Shown here: positions 36,807 through 46,447 of the stretch, piece after piece
How the letters are laid out: each line of letters begins with the position of its first letter
Position numbering within the stretch: position 1 is the first letter of the stretch
From: Campylobacteraceae bacterium
GTDB lineage: Bacteria > Campylobacterota > Campylobacteria > Campylobacterales > Sulfurovaceae
Assembly (NCBI GenBank): GCA_027014605.1
Contig: JALWDJ010000008.1
Coordinates: 1 to 46,447 of the forward strand
Direction of reading: 5' to 3'
DNA: 46,447 nt
The notes under the pieces: generated by a model
Told to the model about the DNA's origin: nothing
The model's database searches: none
Seen by the model: the letters and a program-made list of their open reading frames with translations, nothing else
Translations under genes and position numbers: made by a program

Positions 36807-37213
36807 TATACACCATATATCTTTTTAAATATAACCATTCCTAAAAAAGATGCACCAATACATAAAAAGATATTTAGAACAATATTAGTTATTGCTTTTC
36901 CCCATAATCCCTCTTGTAACATAAAAAGAGTTTCCCAAGAAAAGGTTGAAAATGTTGTTAATGCACCAAGTAGTCCTGTTATAAATATTGCTTTTTGATG
37001 AAGAGATAGATTTATATATTGAAAATATAGAAATAGAAATCCAATTATAAAACTACCTAAGATATTAACCCCTAAAGTTCCAAATGGAAAGAGTGAGCCA
37101 GATAGTCTCTGTATCCAGCTAGATATGCTAAAACGCAATATTGCACCAAAAAATCCTCCTAATCCAACTGATAGAAATATACTAAATTTTATCATTTCTG
37201 TATAAACTGCCAA
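36806..37213 (-). CDS. crcB: Fluoride channel CrcB/Fluc
   Basis: A 135-residue inner-membrane protein with four helices that exports fluoride as a dual-topology dimer. The signatures are present: GGFFGAILRFSIS (about 19-31), PFGTLGVNILGSF (about 42-54) and TGLLGALTTFSTFSWE (about 79-94), with the pore Asn and Phe residues. It overlaps the von Willebrand gene by 22 bp and cca by one base. I see no fluoride riboswitch upstream; the gene starts inside its neighbour. Confidence 0.93.
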   Translation of the reverse strand: MAVYTEMIKFSIFLSVGLGGFFGAILRFSISSWIQRLSGSLFPFGTLGVNILGSFIIGFLFLYFQYINLSLHQKAIFITGLLGALTTFSTFSWETLFMLQEGLWGKAITNIVLNIFLCIGASFLGMVIFKKIYGV

Positions 37214-38961
37214 TCATCATTACTTTTTATCTTATTGAACTCTTGTGGTTTCTGTTTTAGTAGAGTATTTAAAATATTTAATTCAAGTTTTAAAGAGTCA
37301 TCTTTTAACTCACTCATCTCTTTTATAAAGTATCTTCTAAATGTTTGAAATAGTTTTATATAACCTTCTGAAACTTTTAGTTTACAAGATTTTCTTTCCC
37401 ATGTTTTAATAGTAGGGAATATTGGTCTTTTTGGAGGAAATATCATACATCTTTTTGATAGAATTATATAATCTTCCATTATCCATTTAATATTATCATT
37501 ACATCCAGCTCTTGCATCTATTATCCAATTTTTCATAATAGTTACAAAATCACTTATTAAAATAGCTTTTCTAATACCACTGTTATCATAGTATTGATGA
37601 TTTGGTTTAAATGTTACATCTTGACTATTTGAGAATGATTTACCATTAATATCTGTATAGCTAACCTTTAACTTAATATCACTATTTCCATCTGCTACTT
37701 TTTTAAGTTTTAATAGAATAATTCCACCTTTTGTCTCTCCATTCTCATTTAAAGATGGAAAGAGGGTATTTACTTTCATAATCTCTCCTGTTGAGAGCTT
37801 AGCATCAGGTGAACCATATACTGCATCTATTTTATATTTTTTACTATCTAGCTTTAGAGTTAAATCATATACTAAAGGTGTTACCATATAATCAAACTCT
37901 TTATCTAATAGTTTTTTAAACTCATTTGAAGAGTGAACAGAGAAGTAGTTTGCACCTCTTGTTTTAGATACATACTCAACTAAATTACTATTAAAATCAA
38001 CTCCAATTCCAATAAATGTTGTATGTATTCCTTTTTTTGATGCCTCTTTGGCTAATCCAAATAGTCTATCTTTTCGTAACTCTCCACTATTTGGCATGGC
38101 ATCAGTTAAAAATACTATTCTATTTTCATAATCTTTAGTTAACTTAACCTCATCAAATAGCTTTAATCCCTCTTGATAACCAGCACTCCAATTTGTACCA
38201 CCTTGCTCTTTTAGAGCTAAAATGTGGTCTTTAATTGCCTCTTTATTACTTAAAAGAACCATTCTTAAAGGTTTTGCTCTATATGCTTTATTATCAAATA
38301 GTACTATTCCTACTCTATCATCATCTTTAAGATGTGAAAGCATTGCAACTATAGATTCTGTTGCTATCTGCATTTTAGTTTTTTGACTCTTATCTTTTAT
38401 CTCAATCTTCTTACCCATTTTATCATAATAGTAACTATTGAAACTAGCACCCATAGAACCAGATATATCAAGTACAACTACTAAGTTTAATTTTTTTCTT
38501 TTAAAATTTTTGATTTTAATTCCAGAGTTTAATCCAACAGATAAAAAATACTCCTCGGCTTTAGAGAAAGGGTTTAATCTTTTTGCAGTTGAGTAGCTTG
38601 GACAAAATAACGCTCTACACTCTTTTTCTCCTAATCCTGTATTAAAATAGTGGTTATAAAATTGTCCTTCATAAGTTATTGAATCTATTTTAGGAAGATA
38701 ACCATTTTCAATATTGGCTTTAAAATTATTGGTATCTTTTGCACCACCAACTGCTAAGCCTATCTTTGGAGCAGGAGCAAATGCTTTTGTATTCATAGAC
38801 CTACTCATAGGAATAGAACTCATTGGTGCATTTAGAGTATCTTCAAAAATTCGTGTAGAGTTATACTCCCAATCATCAGTAGCATTTATATCTGCTCTTT
38901 TACTCATACCATTTAAGAGTGTTATTAGAGATATAAGTAATATAAATATTAATTTTTTCAT
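37192..38961 (-). CDS. Secreted von Willebrand factor type A domain protein
   Basis: A 589-residue exported protein. A signal peptide (1-about 18) leads to an N-terminal domain (about 30-150), where Cys115 and Cys120 could form a disulfide. The vWA domain (about 158-350) has an intact MIDAS: DISGS (165-169), the Thr of GGTNWSAG (about 254-261) and FLTDAMPN (about 285-292). A beta-rich region (about 370-470) and a helical C-terminus follow. The plan resembles the YfbK family, whose function is unknown; metal-dependent adhesion or envelope assembly are options. It overlaps crcB by 22 bp. Confidence 0.88.
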   Translation of the reverse strand: MKKLIFILLISLITLLNGMSKRADINATDDWEYNSTRIFEDTLNAPMSSIPMSRSMNTKAFAPAPKIGLAVGGAKDTNNFKANIENGYLPKIDSITYEGQFYNHYFNTGLGEKECRALFCPSYSTAKRLNPFSKAEEYFLSVGLNSGIKIKNFKRKKLNLVVVLDISGSMGASFNSYYYDKMGKKIEIKDKSQKTKMQIATESIVAMLSHLKDDDRVGIVLFDNKAYRAKPLRMVLLSNKEAIKDHILALKEQGGTNWSAGYQEGLKLFDEVKLTKDYENRIVFLTDAMPNSGELRKDRLFGLAKEASKKGIHTTFIGIGVDFNSNLVEYVSKTRGANYFSVHSSNEFKKLLDKEFDYMVTPLVYDLTLKLDSKKYKIDAVYGSPDAKLSTGEIMKVNTLFPSLNENGETKGGIILLKLKKVADGNSDIKLKVSYTDINGKSFSNSQDVTFKPNHQYYDNSGIRKAILISDFVTIMKNWIIDARAGCNDNIKWIMEDYIILSKRCMIFPPKRPIFPTIKTWERKSCKLKVSEGYIKLFQTFRRYFIKEMSELKDDSLKLELNILNTLLKQKPQEFNKIKSNDDWQFIQK

Positions 38962-39005
38962 CTGTAATCCTTTTTTTATATTGCTATATTATATCAAAAT
39001 ATTAA

Positions 39006-39593
39006 TTATTTGTAGTATGTCATTGAGGAGCGACCAAATTTCTTTTCTTTAATTTTGTTAAATTCTGCTATTATATCTGGCATATCTAATTTTGTCATAT
39101 GCTCTATAATTATCATTTCACAACTCTTTTTATTAATTGTCTCTATAAGAGAGATAGTTCTATTATATATATCTTCCATTCCATTACGGATTGAAAATGG
39201 AGGGTCAAAATAGAAGTAACTCTTCTCTCTACTACTCTTTAATAAATTTAAGATGGTATCAAACTTCTCAAAGCTATCTCCAAATATAGCGTAACATCTA
39301 TTTGAGTCTAATTTTCTAATATTTCTCTCTAAACTATTAAAGGCAACTCTATTATTCTCTATAAAATAGCACTGTTTAGCACCACGACTTAGTGCTTCAA
39401 GCCCAATAGAACCACTTCCAGCAAATACCTCAATAAAATTTTTATCTATAATATCGAACTGAAGAGTATTAAAAAGAGACTCTTTTAATATAGCTTTTGA
39501 ACTTCTTGTTGTTTCTATATTGGGAATTTCTATAAATTTCCCTTTAAACTTACCAGCAATAATTTTTGTCTTAAAATATTTTTCTCTATTCAA
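39006..39593 (-). CDS. rsmD: 16S rRNA (guanine-966-N2)-methyltransferase
   Basis: RsmD methylates G966 of 16S rRNA. It has 195 residues. The SAM-binding EVFAGSGSIGLEALSRGA (about 55-72) and the catalytic FDPPF (about 129-133) are the hallmarks; TRSSKAILKESLFNTL (about 29-44) matches the family N-terminus. The start is TTG at 39593. The vWA gene follows after 44 bp. Confidence 0.92.
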   Translation of the reverse strand: MNREKYFKTKIIAGKFKGKFIEIPNIETTRSSKAILKESLFNTLQFDIIDKNFIEVFAGSGSIGLEALSRGAKQCYFIENNRVAFNSLERNIRKLDSNRCYAIFGDSFEKFDTILNLLKSSREKSYFYFDPPFSIRNGMEDIYNRTISLIETINKKSCEMIIIEHMTKLDMPDIIAEFNKIKEKKFGRSSMTYYK

Positions 39594-39687
39594 ATTAAAT
39601 CTTTTTTATTTAAATTATATCTAATCTAATTTAAAACATATAATAAATCTAAAAATATTTTTTGATAATAAATGGCTAGATTGCAAA

Positions 39688-40371
39688 TTATATTTTGTTC
39701 AATATTATCTTCACTTTTTTAGCTGGATTTTTATCTTTATAGATAGGTCGTCCAATAACAGGGAAATCTACCAATTCATCTTTTGCTATCTCTAATGTAG
39801 CTACTCTTTTTTGGTCTCCTGCATCTTCTCCAAATGGGCGAATTGCAGGGCAGAGGGTAATAAATTTTTTAGATGTTATCTCTTTTATAGCACGACTCTC
39901 AAATGCTGAGCAGACAACTCCATCTAAACCACTCTCAAAGCTCATCTTTGCAAACTGCTCTGCTTTTGTAGATATACCTTTCTCATATATCTCCTTAAAG
40001 CTACTATTATCAAATGATGTTAGAGCAGTTACAGCTAAGACTAATGGTCTATTTGGATATTTAGATAGTCTCTGCATAACACTCCTCATAGCTAAAGAGC
40101 CTGAACTTGCATGGATATTAAACATATCAATACCAAGTTTTGCTATCTCTTCACTTGCATCTGCCATAGTATTTGGAATATCATAGAGTTTTAAGTCTAA
40201 AAAGATTTTAAAATTTGGATTTACTCTTTTTAATTCTTCAATAAACTCTTTTCCATCACGGATATAGGTTCTAAATCCAACCTTTAACCAAATATCATAC
40301 TCTTTTAGCTTACTAGCAAGTTCTAAATTCTCTTTAGATGATGGTAAATCGAGTGCTACACATAACCTCAT
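39688..40371 (-). CDS. pyrF: Orotidine 5'-phosphate decarboxylase
   Basis: PyrF decarboxylates OMP to UMP, the last step of UMP synthesis. It has 227 residues as a TIM barrel. The active-site [12 protein letters not shown] (about 57-68) holds Asp59, Lys61 and Asp64, and the phosphate-site [15 protein letters not shown] (about 206-220) is intact. It starts one base after the sdhE stop, so the pyrimidine gene is the last of the sdhA-sdhB-sdhE operon. Confidence 0.96.
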   Translation of the reverse strand: MRLCVALDLPSSKENLELASKLKEYDIWLKVGFRTYIRDGKEFIEELKRVNPNFKIFLDLKLYDIPNTMADASEEIAKLGIDMFNIHASSGSLAMRSVMQRLSKYPNRPLVLAVTALTSFDNSSFKEIYEKGISTKAEQFAKMSFESGLDGVVCSAFESRAIKEITSKKFITLCPAIRPFGEDAGDQKRVATLEIAKDELVDFPVIGRPIYKDKNPAKKVKIILNKI

Positions 40372-40372
40372 C

Positions 40373-41269
40373 TTACGCTTTTACCTCTTCTATAATCTGT
40401 GTAGCTGGTTGAACATGGAAGTTTAGTCCAATCTCTTTTGGTGTACAACCAAGAGCCAATGCAACCATTTGTGGCATATGTAGTACAGGAAGCTCTATAT
40501 CTCTACCAATCACTTTACCTACATCATCTTGATATGTATCCATCTTTAAATGGCATAGAGGACATGGAGTTACTAACATATCTGCATTATTATCAATAGC
40601 ATCGACCATTGCATTCCCTGCTAAAACTTCACTTGTATGGTTTGCTTGAAGCTCAACATGGAAACCACAACACTTGTTTTTATGCTCATAATCAATAGGG
40701 TGTCCCTCAAGAGCATCTATTAGATTATCTAATGATTTAGGAACATAAGCATTCTCATTTCCATTGCTTTTATGGTGTAGTTCGCTTGGTCGTATATTGT
40801 GACAACCATAAAAAGGAGCAATATTAAAGTTACTGAGTGGAGTTACAACCTTATCTTTAATAGCCTCTAATCCATAATCCTCTGTTAAAGCATATAAGAA
40901 GTGTTTTATCTCACTTGTACCTTTATACTCTAATCCAACCTCTGCTAACTTCTCATTTACTTTAGCTTTAAGCTCTGGATTTGTATCTAGTGCATGTTTT
41001 GTCATAGCAGAGTTTAGTTGACAAGTGTTACATATTGTAATCATTGTAAGTCCAAGTTTTTCTGCGTAACAGATATTTCTAGCATTCAGTACATGAGCTA
41101 AAAACTCATCAAAATCTTGTAGGTGAGAAGCACCACAACAACTCGCCTCTTCTAAGATAGTTATTTTTATTCCTAATTTTTGGGCTACTGCAAGAGTAGA
41201 TGATAGTAGTTCTGGTGTTGATTGTTTAGCTGTACAGCCCGTAAATAGTGCATAGTGTAATTGACTCAT
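40373..41269 (-). CDS. sdhE: SdhE-type CCG-domain membrane-anchoring subunit
   Basis: A 298-residue protein with two CCG domains as in HdrB. The first has CTAKQS, CNTCQ and EASCCGASH; the second has [17 protein letters not shown] and CPLCHLK. These Cys clusters bind an unusual [4Fe-4S] centre and link the flavoprotein complex to quinone or another carrier. There is no transmembrane helix, which distinguishes it from cytochrome b anchors. It follows sdhB by 9 bp. MfrE is the equivalent in periplasmic methylmenaquinol:fumarate reductases. Confidence 0.9.
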   Translation of the reverse strand: MSQLHYALFTGCTAKQSTPELLSSTLAVAQKLGIKITILEEASCCGASHLQDFDEFLAHVLNARNICYAEKLGLTMITICNTCQLNSAMTKHALDTNPELKAKVNEKLAEVGLEYKGTSEIKHFLYALTEDYGLEAIKDKVVTPLSNFNIAPFYGCHNIRPSELHHKSNGNENAYVPKSLDNLIDALEGHPIDYEHKNKCCGFHVELQANHTSEVLAGNAMVDAIDNNADMLVTPCPLCHLKMDTYQDDVGKVIGRDIELPVLHMPQMVALALGCTPKEIGLNFHVQPATQIIEEVKA

Positions 41270-41278
41270 CTCTTCTCC

Positions 41279-42271
41279 TTATAGCTTATTTGTCATTGAG
41301 ATTTGGATTAATTTCTGTATCTCATCTAAATTTTTAGATTTTGGTACATTATCAACAAATGGTAGAGCATCATTCCAGTGGATTTTTCCAGCTTTCATCA
41401 TCTTAATAGCTGTCTTTAGATGTTTGTACATACCTAAATAACCTTCTGAATAGAGTACAATATCAGCCTCATCTAAGAAACCATGCTTTTTAATACTTCT
41501 AACAAAACCTTCAGCGTGTCTTGTAGCTACATTGCTTCTAGCAACTCCCTGCTCAAACTGCATATTGTGAAGTTTTGTAATTTTCTCAATAGGATTAATC
41601 TCTTTTGGACAAGCCTCTGCACACTCAAAACATTTTACACAATCCCAAACACCTTGTCCCATCTTAGCAGTCTCTTCAAGTCTATCTTTTCCTGCACTAT
41701 CTCGTGGGTCAATAGAGAACCTATAAGCAGCTACAAATGCAGCAGGGCCAAAGTAGTCTTCATTTACCTCAATTACGGGACATGAGTAATGACATGCACC
41801 ACACTGAATACATAAATCAGCATCTAAGAAACTATTTGCCTCTTTTATTGATTGTTTTGTCTCATGCTCTGGGTGTGGGTCGACATCTGCTACAAGATAT
41901 GGTGTAATTTTAGCATGTTTATCCCAGAAATCTTTTTTATCTATAATCATATCTTTCATAGCTCGTTTTGTACTTGATGGCTCAAGCACAAGCTCATTAT
42001 TAAATAGATTTAAAAGCTCCATAGCATTCTGCTTACAAGCTAAAGTTGCTTTACCATTTACTTTAATAGCACAAGCTCCACATATACCATGACGACATGA
42101 ACGACGATATGAGAAACTTCCATCATGTTCCCACTTAATTCTATTCATAACATCTAAAATTAAGTCATCTTTTCCAATCTCCATCTCATAACTCTTATAA
42201 TATGGAAGGTAGTCTGTCTCTTTATTAAATCTAAAAGCTTTTATTGTTACTTTTCTACTACTATTATCCAT
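41279..42271 (-). CDS. sdhB: Succinate dehydrogenase/fumarate reductase iron-sulfur subunit
   Basis: A 330-residue electron-transfer subunit. The [2Fe-2S] ligands are Cys59, Cys64, Cys67 and Cys79 (SCRHGICGAC). Two ferredoxin-like sets follow: Cys154, 157, 160, 164 and Cys211, 214, 217, 221. It starts at ATG 42271, where AAGGAG precedes it, not at 42316, which lies inside sdhA. The length exceeds typical SdhB (about 240) because of the C-terminal extension seen in the SdhE-type complexes. Confidence 0.95.
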   Translation of the reverse strand: MDNSSRKVTIKAFRFNKETDYLPYYKSYEMEIGKDDLILDVMNRIKWEHDGSFSYRRSCRHGICGACAIKVNGKATLACKQNAMELLNLFNNELVLEPSSTKRAMKDMIIDKKDFWDKHAKITPYLVADVDPHPEHETKQSIKEANSFLDADLCIQCGACHYSCPVIEVNEDYFGPAAFVAAYRFSIDPRDSAGKDRLEETAKMGQGVWDCVKCFECAEACPKEINPIEKITKLHNMQFEQGVARSNVATRHAEGFVRSIKKHGFLDEADIVLYSEGYLGMYKHLKTAIKMMKAGKIHWNDALPFVDNVPKSKNLDEIQKLIQISMTNKL

Positions 42272-42281
42272 TATGATCTCC

Positions 42282-44000
42282 TTAGTACTTTCTTTCCATT
42301 GGCTCAAATTTACCAAGGACTATATCACCCCACTCAATATTGATATTGTAATCTTTATCCATATATGCGTAAGTATGTTTTAAAAATCTCTCATCATCTC
42401 TTGTAGGAAAATCCTCTCTATAGTGACCACCACGACTCTCTTCTCGATTTAATGCACCAACTACAATAAATTTAGAGAACTCTAACATATGCCCAAGCTC
42501 TAGTGCCTCTTGAAGGTCAGTATTGAATGTATCTGATTTATCATCTATACGAATATTTTTATATCTTTCTATTAATTCATCAATAAGTTTAAGTTGTCTC
42601 TCTAATGACTCTTTACTTCTAAATACTCCAGCATCAGCAGTCATACCATTTTGAAGCTCTTCTCTTAGTTTTGGTACTCTCTCTTTTCCATTTGAAGTTT
42701 TAACTCTAGTAAACTCATCAATAAATCTTTTAGCATCATCTTTAGTTGCTTTTTTTAGCTCTACTCCACTATCTAAAGCTTTTACCATATTCTCTCCTGC
42801 ATGTCGTCCAAAGAATAGAGCTTCAAGTAGAGAGTTTGCACCTAGTCTATTTGCACCATGCACAGATACACAGCTACACTCACCAGCTGCATAAAATCCC
42901 TCTACTAGCTCATTTGAATTTTTACGCACTTGACAATTTATATTCACTGGAATACCCCCCATTGAATAGTGTGCTGTAGCAGAGATATGAATTGGCTCTT
43001 TTAACATATCTTGCCCTTGGAATGCTATTGCTAACTCTCTTAGTTCTGGTAGTCTTGTTAAGATAATTTCTGGGTCTAAATGGGTTAAGTCAATATTTAC
43101 AGACTGTTTATCTTTTCCAACACCTTTTCCTTGACGAACCTCTTCCATAATAGCTCTACTTACAACATCTCTTGATGCTAACTCCATAGCATTTGGAGCA
43201 TATTTGCTCATAAATCTTTCACCCTCACTATTATAGAGTCTTCCACCCTCACCTCTTGCTGCTTCTGATATTAAAATTCCACTTCCACCAAGTCCACTCG
43301 GGTGAAACTGAACAAACTCCATATCTTCAAGTGGTAATCCATGTCTTGCAACAATAGAGAGTGCATCTCCTGTATTTGCATGTGCATTTGAGTTAAATCT
43401 ATATGCTCTTGCATGTCCACCAGTTGCAAACATTGTAACTTTAGCATTAAAGATTGCTACCTCTTTAGAGTTTCGTATATTATAGGCTACTACACCATAA
43501 GCTTTTCCATCTTCATATAGTAAATCACCTGCATACCACTCATCAAATACTTCAATACCTGCTCTAAATGCCTGTTCATATATAGTTTGAAGAAGTGTAA
43601 GTCCTGTTCTATCTTTTGCATAACATGCTCTTGGTTTACTCTGTCCACCAAAAGGTCTTATTGCAATATCTCCCTCTTTATCTCTTGAAAAGACTGCACC
43701 CATTCTCTCTGCCCAACGAATAGTCTCTGGAGCTTTACTACACATAAGCTCTACTGCATCTTGGTCTGCCAAATAGTCAGAACCTTTTACAGTATCAAAT
43801 TCATGAAGTTCTGTAGAGTCATCTTTGCTGAGTGCTGCATTTATTCCACCTTGTGCTGCACCTGAGTGGCTTCTTAGTGGGTGAAGTTTTGTGATTACTG
43901 CTGTTTTTTTCCCTGCTTCTGTTAGCTCTTTAGCCGCTGCTAAACCAGCTAAACCTGCACCAACAATTACAGCATCATATTCGTAGATTTTAACATCCAT
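42282..44000 (-). CDS. sdhA: Succinate dehydrogenase/fumarate reductase flavoprotein
   Basis: A 572-residue catalytic subunit that interconverts succinate and fumarate. The FAD-binding [10 protein letters not shown] is at 14-23. The covalent-FAD His45 is in [20 protein letters not shown] (about 232-241), the catalytic Arg region and [19 protein letters not shown] (about 375-393) are present. There is no twin-arginine signal, so the complex faces the cytoplasm, unlike periplasmic MfrA. Direction (oxidative or reductive TCA) cannot be told. It is first of sdhA-sdhB-sdhE-pyrF. Confidence 0.96.
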   Translation of the reverse strand: MDVKIYEYDAVIVGAGLAGLAAAKELTEAGKKTAVITKLHPLRSHSGAAQGGINAALSKDDSTELHEFDTVKGSDYLADQDAVELMCSKAPETIRWAERMGAVFSRDKEGDIAIRPFGGQSKPRACYAKDRTGLTLLQTIYEQAFRAGIEVFDEWYAGDLLYEDGKAYGVVAYNIRNSKEVAIFNAKVTMFATGGHARAYRFNSNAHANTGDALSIVARHGLPLEDMEFVQFHPSGLGGSGILISEAARGEGGRLYNSEGERFMSKYAPNAMELASRDVVSRAIMEEVRQGKGVGKDKQSVNIDLTHLDPEIILTRLPELRELAIAFQGQDMLKEPIHISATAHYSMGGIPVNINCQVRKNSNELVEGFYAAGECSCVSVHGANRLGANSLLEALFFGRHAGENMVKALDSGVELKKATKDDAKRFIDEFTRVKTSNGKERVPKLREELQNGMTADAGVFRSKESLERQLKLIDELIERYKNIRIDDKSDTFNTDLQEALELGHMLEFSKFIVVGALNREESRGGHYREDFPTRDDERFLKHTYAYMDKDYNINIEWGDIVLGKFEPMERKY

Positions 44001-44126
44001 ACTGCTATGTCCTTTAAATAAGAATTTATTTAGATTATATCTTAAGCTATTATAAGTGGCTTTAATAGTAATAGTGCGACATAAATTATATTTATTATGT
44101 TACAATTTTTCCACAATGAAGCGTAT

Positions 44127-44813
44127 CTAAATATTTAAGTAGTATCCTACACTATGTTGATTTTTAATCATATCCAAAGGGATTTTCTTTTTAAATTTTC
44201 TTATAAAAGATTTAATAGCATCAGCACTTGGAGATTTATCATAATCCCACATATACTCATACATCATCTCATAAGTAACAATACTATTTTGGGCTAATAG
44301 TTTCATAAAAGTTGCCTCTTTTTGAGTTAGTTTTATCCTATCTGTATTAACTATTAACTCTTTATTATTATAGTTTAATTTAATATTTTTATTTATTATA
44401 ATATAATTATTTAATTCAAAATAGTCTAAAAGTTTATCTAAAAGAGTTATAATTTTTTTTGTAGTAAATGGTTTAGTTATATATTTAATAATATTTAAAT
44501 CTATAGAGTCAAGAAGATAATCGGTATTTGTATATGCAGATATAATAATAATTGGAAGTTTTTTATCAAACTCTCTAATAGATTTAGCAAAAGTAATCCC
44601 ATCAGTATTTGGCATATTTATATCTGTAATTATTAAATCTATTCTATTTTGATTTTCTATATATAGACTATAAGCATCATCTCCATCTGATGCAATTAGA
44701 ACCTTTTTAAAAAAGTGTTCTAGTGTCTCTACAATATTTTTTTGGAGAGTTAAATCATCTTCTACATATAAAACAGTCTTATCTTTTAGTAATTCATACT
44801 TCTTATTTATCAT
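44127..44813 (-). CDS. Response regulator, OmpR-like
   Basis: A 228-residue two-component regulator. The receiver domain (about 10-125) has VEDD (17-20), the phosphorylated Asp64 in ITDINMPN, and YITKPF (about 109-114). A winged-helix effector domain (about 140-228) contains LTQKEATFMKLLAQN and ADAIKSFIRKFKKKIP, as in OmpR/PhoB. It overlaps the kinase gene by 4 bp and is certainly its partner. Confidence 0.94.
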   Translation of the reverse strand: MINKKYELLKDKTVLYVEDDLTLQKNIVETLEHFFKKVLIASDGDDAYSLYIENQNRIDLIITDINMPNTDGITFAKSIREFDKKLPIIIISAYTNTDYLLDSIDLNIIKYITKPFTTKKIITLLDKLLDYFELNNYIIINKNIKLNYNNKELIVNTDRIKLTQKEATFMKLLAQNSIVTYEMMYEYMWDYDKSPSADAIKSFIRKFKKKIPLDMIKNQHSVGYYLNI

Positions 44814-46258
44814 CTAATCAACCTTATTGTAAATTTACTACTTTTACCTATACTAACTACTTCTAATTTTCCATTAAAGTGTTGTTCTATAATAACTTTA
44901 GATACATATAAACCTAATCCCAGATTGGTGGGGTTTTGACTATTTTTTGTAGAGAAGTGTGCATCAAATATTTTATTTATATTCTCTTTAGATATCCCCC
45001 CTGCTTCATCTGTTATCTCTATAACATACTCTTTATATTTTAATATAGTTTTTATCTCTATGAATGCACCTCTTTTAGAAAAGTCAATAGCATTTTGTAT
45101 TATATTTATTATTACCTGCATTAACTCATTTTTATATAAAACAATTTTAGCATCCTTTCCAAAAATCTTTTTAATCTTTATATCTTTCTTCTTTATTTCA
45201 TTATCTAAAAAATTTAGAGATTTTTGGATTATTGGTTGAATAAATAACTCCTCTTTCTCTTTTTTAGGTTTATAAAACTCTCTAAAATCATCTATTGTTT
45301 CAGATAGAAACTCTGTATAGTCTTCTATCTCTTCACACTTCTCATCTAAATAACTATTTTCAAGTTGTTCTCCTAACATAATCTTAAATCTTAAATTAGA
45401 TGTAATTGATGCAATTTTACTAATAGGTTGTCTCCATTGATGTGAAATCATACTTATAAGCTCTCCTGCTTGAGCTAATCTTGATTGTGAAAACATAATA
45501 TCATGACTCTTTTTAATCTCTTTTTCATAATCTTTTATAAGCATATTTATAAATTTAGAAAAAGAGAGTGAAAATAGTATGGATATTAAAGATACTATAA
45601 ATAGAAGTTTTATCATATCTTCTAACTCATCATTTAATTTATTTTCTAAAATACTCTTTTTTTCCTCTATTGACCTAGCAATATCTTTTTCATTTTTACT
45701 AATAACTACATATAGGTCTGTATTTTTGATATGGTGAACAAATGCTATTTTATTAACCAATTTATCATTAACACAATCTGTACCTTTATAATTTATAAAT
45801 TGATTATATTTAGAGGCATTTAAAAGTTTATAGAGTATATTATAGGCATCTTTATTAATTTGCATATCTGATTCAACCAACTCTATTAATCTATTTGCAC
45901 ATGGGTGTTTTAATACTGTACCATCTTGTTTAAATACAAATATAAACCCACTATCATATTTTTGTAAAGAGTCCACAAATAGTAAAATTCTATCTGTTAA
46001 GTTCGACTCATTTTTTAACTCTTTTTCCCTTGATAAGAAGTTAATAAATGAATCAATATATTTAACTTTCTCTTTAAAAAAATGAATATGTTTACTCTTT
46101 AACTCCTCTTCATATCTTTTTAACTCCGATTTTTCATACTTTTGGTGTCTATATCTAAGTGTAATAGATGTAGATATTCCATAAAATAGTATAATAATTA
46201 ATGGAAAAATAATAGTAATAGTTGATATATATTTAATAAAGATAGATTTTAAGTTCAT
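44810..46258 (-). CDS. Membrane sensor histidine kinase with a periplasmic sensor domain
   Basis: A 482-residue kinase. Two helices (about 9-31 and 215-235) bracket a periplasmic domain of about 180 residues that looks like a CACHE or PAS-like ligand sensor (GFIFVFKQDGTVLKHP). The H-box ISHQWRQPI with His273, the N-box QVIINIIQNAIDF (about 382-394), DEAGGI and NLGLGLYVSK are all intact. The HQWRQP form is typical of kinases in this phylum. It overlaps its response regulator by 4 bp. The signal is unknown. Confidence 0.93.
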   Translation of the reverse strand: MNLKSIFIKYISTITIIFPLIIILFYGISTSITLRYRHQKYEKSELKRYEEELKSKHIHFFKEKVKYIDSFINFLSREKELKNESNLTDRILLFVDSLQKYDSGFIFVFKQDGTVLKHPCANRLIELVESDMQINKDAYNILYKLLNASKYNQFINYKGTDCVNDKLVNKIAFVHHIKNTDLYVVISKNEKDIARSIEEKKSILENKLNDELEDMIKLLFIVSLISILFSLSFSKFINMLIKDYEKEIKKSHDIMFSQSRLAQAGELISMISHQWRQPISKIASITSNLRFKIMLGEQLENSYLDEKCEEIEDYTEFLSETIDDFREFYKPKKEKEELFIQPIIQKSLNFLDNEIKKKDIKIKKIFGKDAKIVLYKNELMQVIINIIQNAIDFSKRGAFIEIKTILKYKEYVIEITDEAGGISKENINKIFDAHFSTKNSQNPTNLGLGLYVSKVIIEQHFNGKLEVVSIGKSSKFTIRLIR

Positions 46259-46376
46259 AATTTATTTTAACATAAATATAATTAATATATATTTTTACTC
46301 TTTTTTAACAAAAGACACTTATTAAACACTTTATTATATTATAATTCATTTATCTTAACAAATAAAAGGATTTAAA

Positions 46377-46447
46377 ATGAAAAAGTTAGCATTAGTAGGA
46401 ATTTTGATTTTGGGTATGAGTTCAGCAATGATGGCTGATAGTGCAGT
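46377..46447 (+). CDS. Start of a secreted protein, cut by the window edge
   Basis: ATG 46377 follows AAAAGGA by 6 bases, and a TATAAT lies at 46340-46345. The 23 visible codons encode MKKLALVGILILGMSSAMMA then DSA, a clean signal peptide with cleavage after MMA. The mature protein is not visible; small periplasmic cytochromes or binding proteins often start this way. It diverges from the histidine kinase, 118 bp away. Confidence 0.75.
   Translation, partial: MKKLALVGILILGMSSAMMADSA

Overview
This window is a piece of a strongly AT-rich bacterial chromosome from the Campylobacterota (Epsilonproteobacteria). The evidence is a rppH-lysC-hobA-holB string, a cbpA-hspR heat-shock pair behind a HAIR-like operator, a short DNA polymerase III delta-prime subunit, a non-classical SdhABE (CCG-domain) succinate/fumarate oxidoreductase, a histidine kinase with the ISHQWRQP box, and a secreted lipoprotein with an ITPITTL-type motif. 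The genus cannot be fixed from the sequence alone. AcnB, IlvC, LysC, SdhABE and Pta-AckA are compatible with a Sulfurimonas/Sulfurovum/Arcobacter-like metabolism, but that is inference.

Layout. 1-1151: 3'-truncated lipoprotein gene. 1.5-9.7 kb: minus-strand housekeeping genes recA, tolA-tolR-tolQ, acnB and ftsK. 9.8-10.3 kb: plus-strand HU gene and a tRNA-Leu(CAA). 10.3-15.4 kb: an accessory-looking stretch with an unrecognised 233-aa protein, a 76-aa Cys-rich protein, an MscS channel, an overlapping DUF2442/DUF4160 pair, a lone PD-(D/E)XK nuclease between inverted 9-bp sequences, and a structured G-rich intergenic region. 15.4-20.9 kb: holB, a destroyed hobA, lysC, rppH, then hemW (plus) converging on pdxA-pdxJ. 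21.1-25.6 kb: nfeD-SPFH-pta-ackA as one tightly packed minus-strand unit. 25.7-28.5 kb: ilvC, a 2-Cys peroxiredoxin, a PerR/Fur regulator and an LpxH-like phosphoesterase (plus). 28.5-30.2 kb: an L,D-transpeptidase lipoprotein with a TRAP-type solute-binding protein (minus). 30.3-35.3 kb: nhaC-type antiporter, cysS, atpZ, a membrane protein, cbpA and hspR (plus). 35.3-39.6 kb: a gene remnant, then cca, crcB, a von Willebrand A protein and rsmD (minus). 39.7-44.0 kb: sdhA-sdhB-sdhE-pyrF. 44.1-46.3 kb: a two-component system. 46377 to the end: the start of a secreted protein.

How genes work together. TolQ/TolR/TolA form a proton-driven envelope machine. SdhABE and AcnB both serve the oxidative or reductive TCA cycle. 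Pta and AckA interconvert acetyl-CoA and acetate. The peroxiredoxin sits directly before its probable PerR regulator. HspR probably represses its own operon through the operator before cbpA. PdxA and PdxJ catalyse consecutive steps of pyridoxal phosphate synthesis.

The most notable observation is that hobA, the DnaA-binding initiation factor of this phylum, survives only as a remnant. Its N-terminal part carries two in-frame TGA codons, its C-terminal part is in another frame, and the middle of the gene is gone. The second is the nuclease gene whose 5' and 3' edges look like gene-cassette boundaries. I found no IS element, prophage or CRISPR array, and I do not see a clear new multi-gene system.
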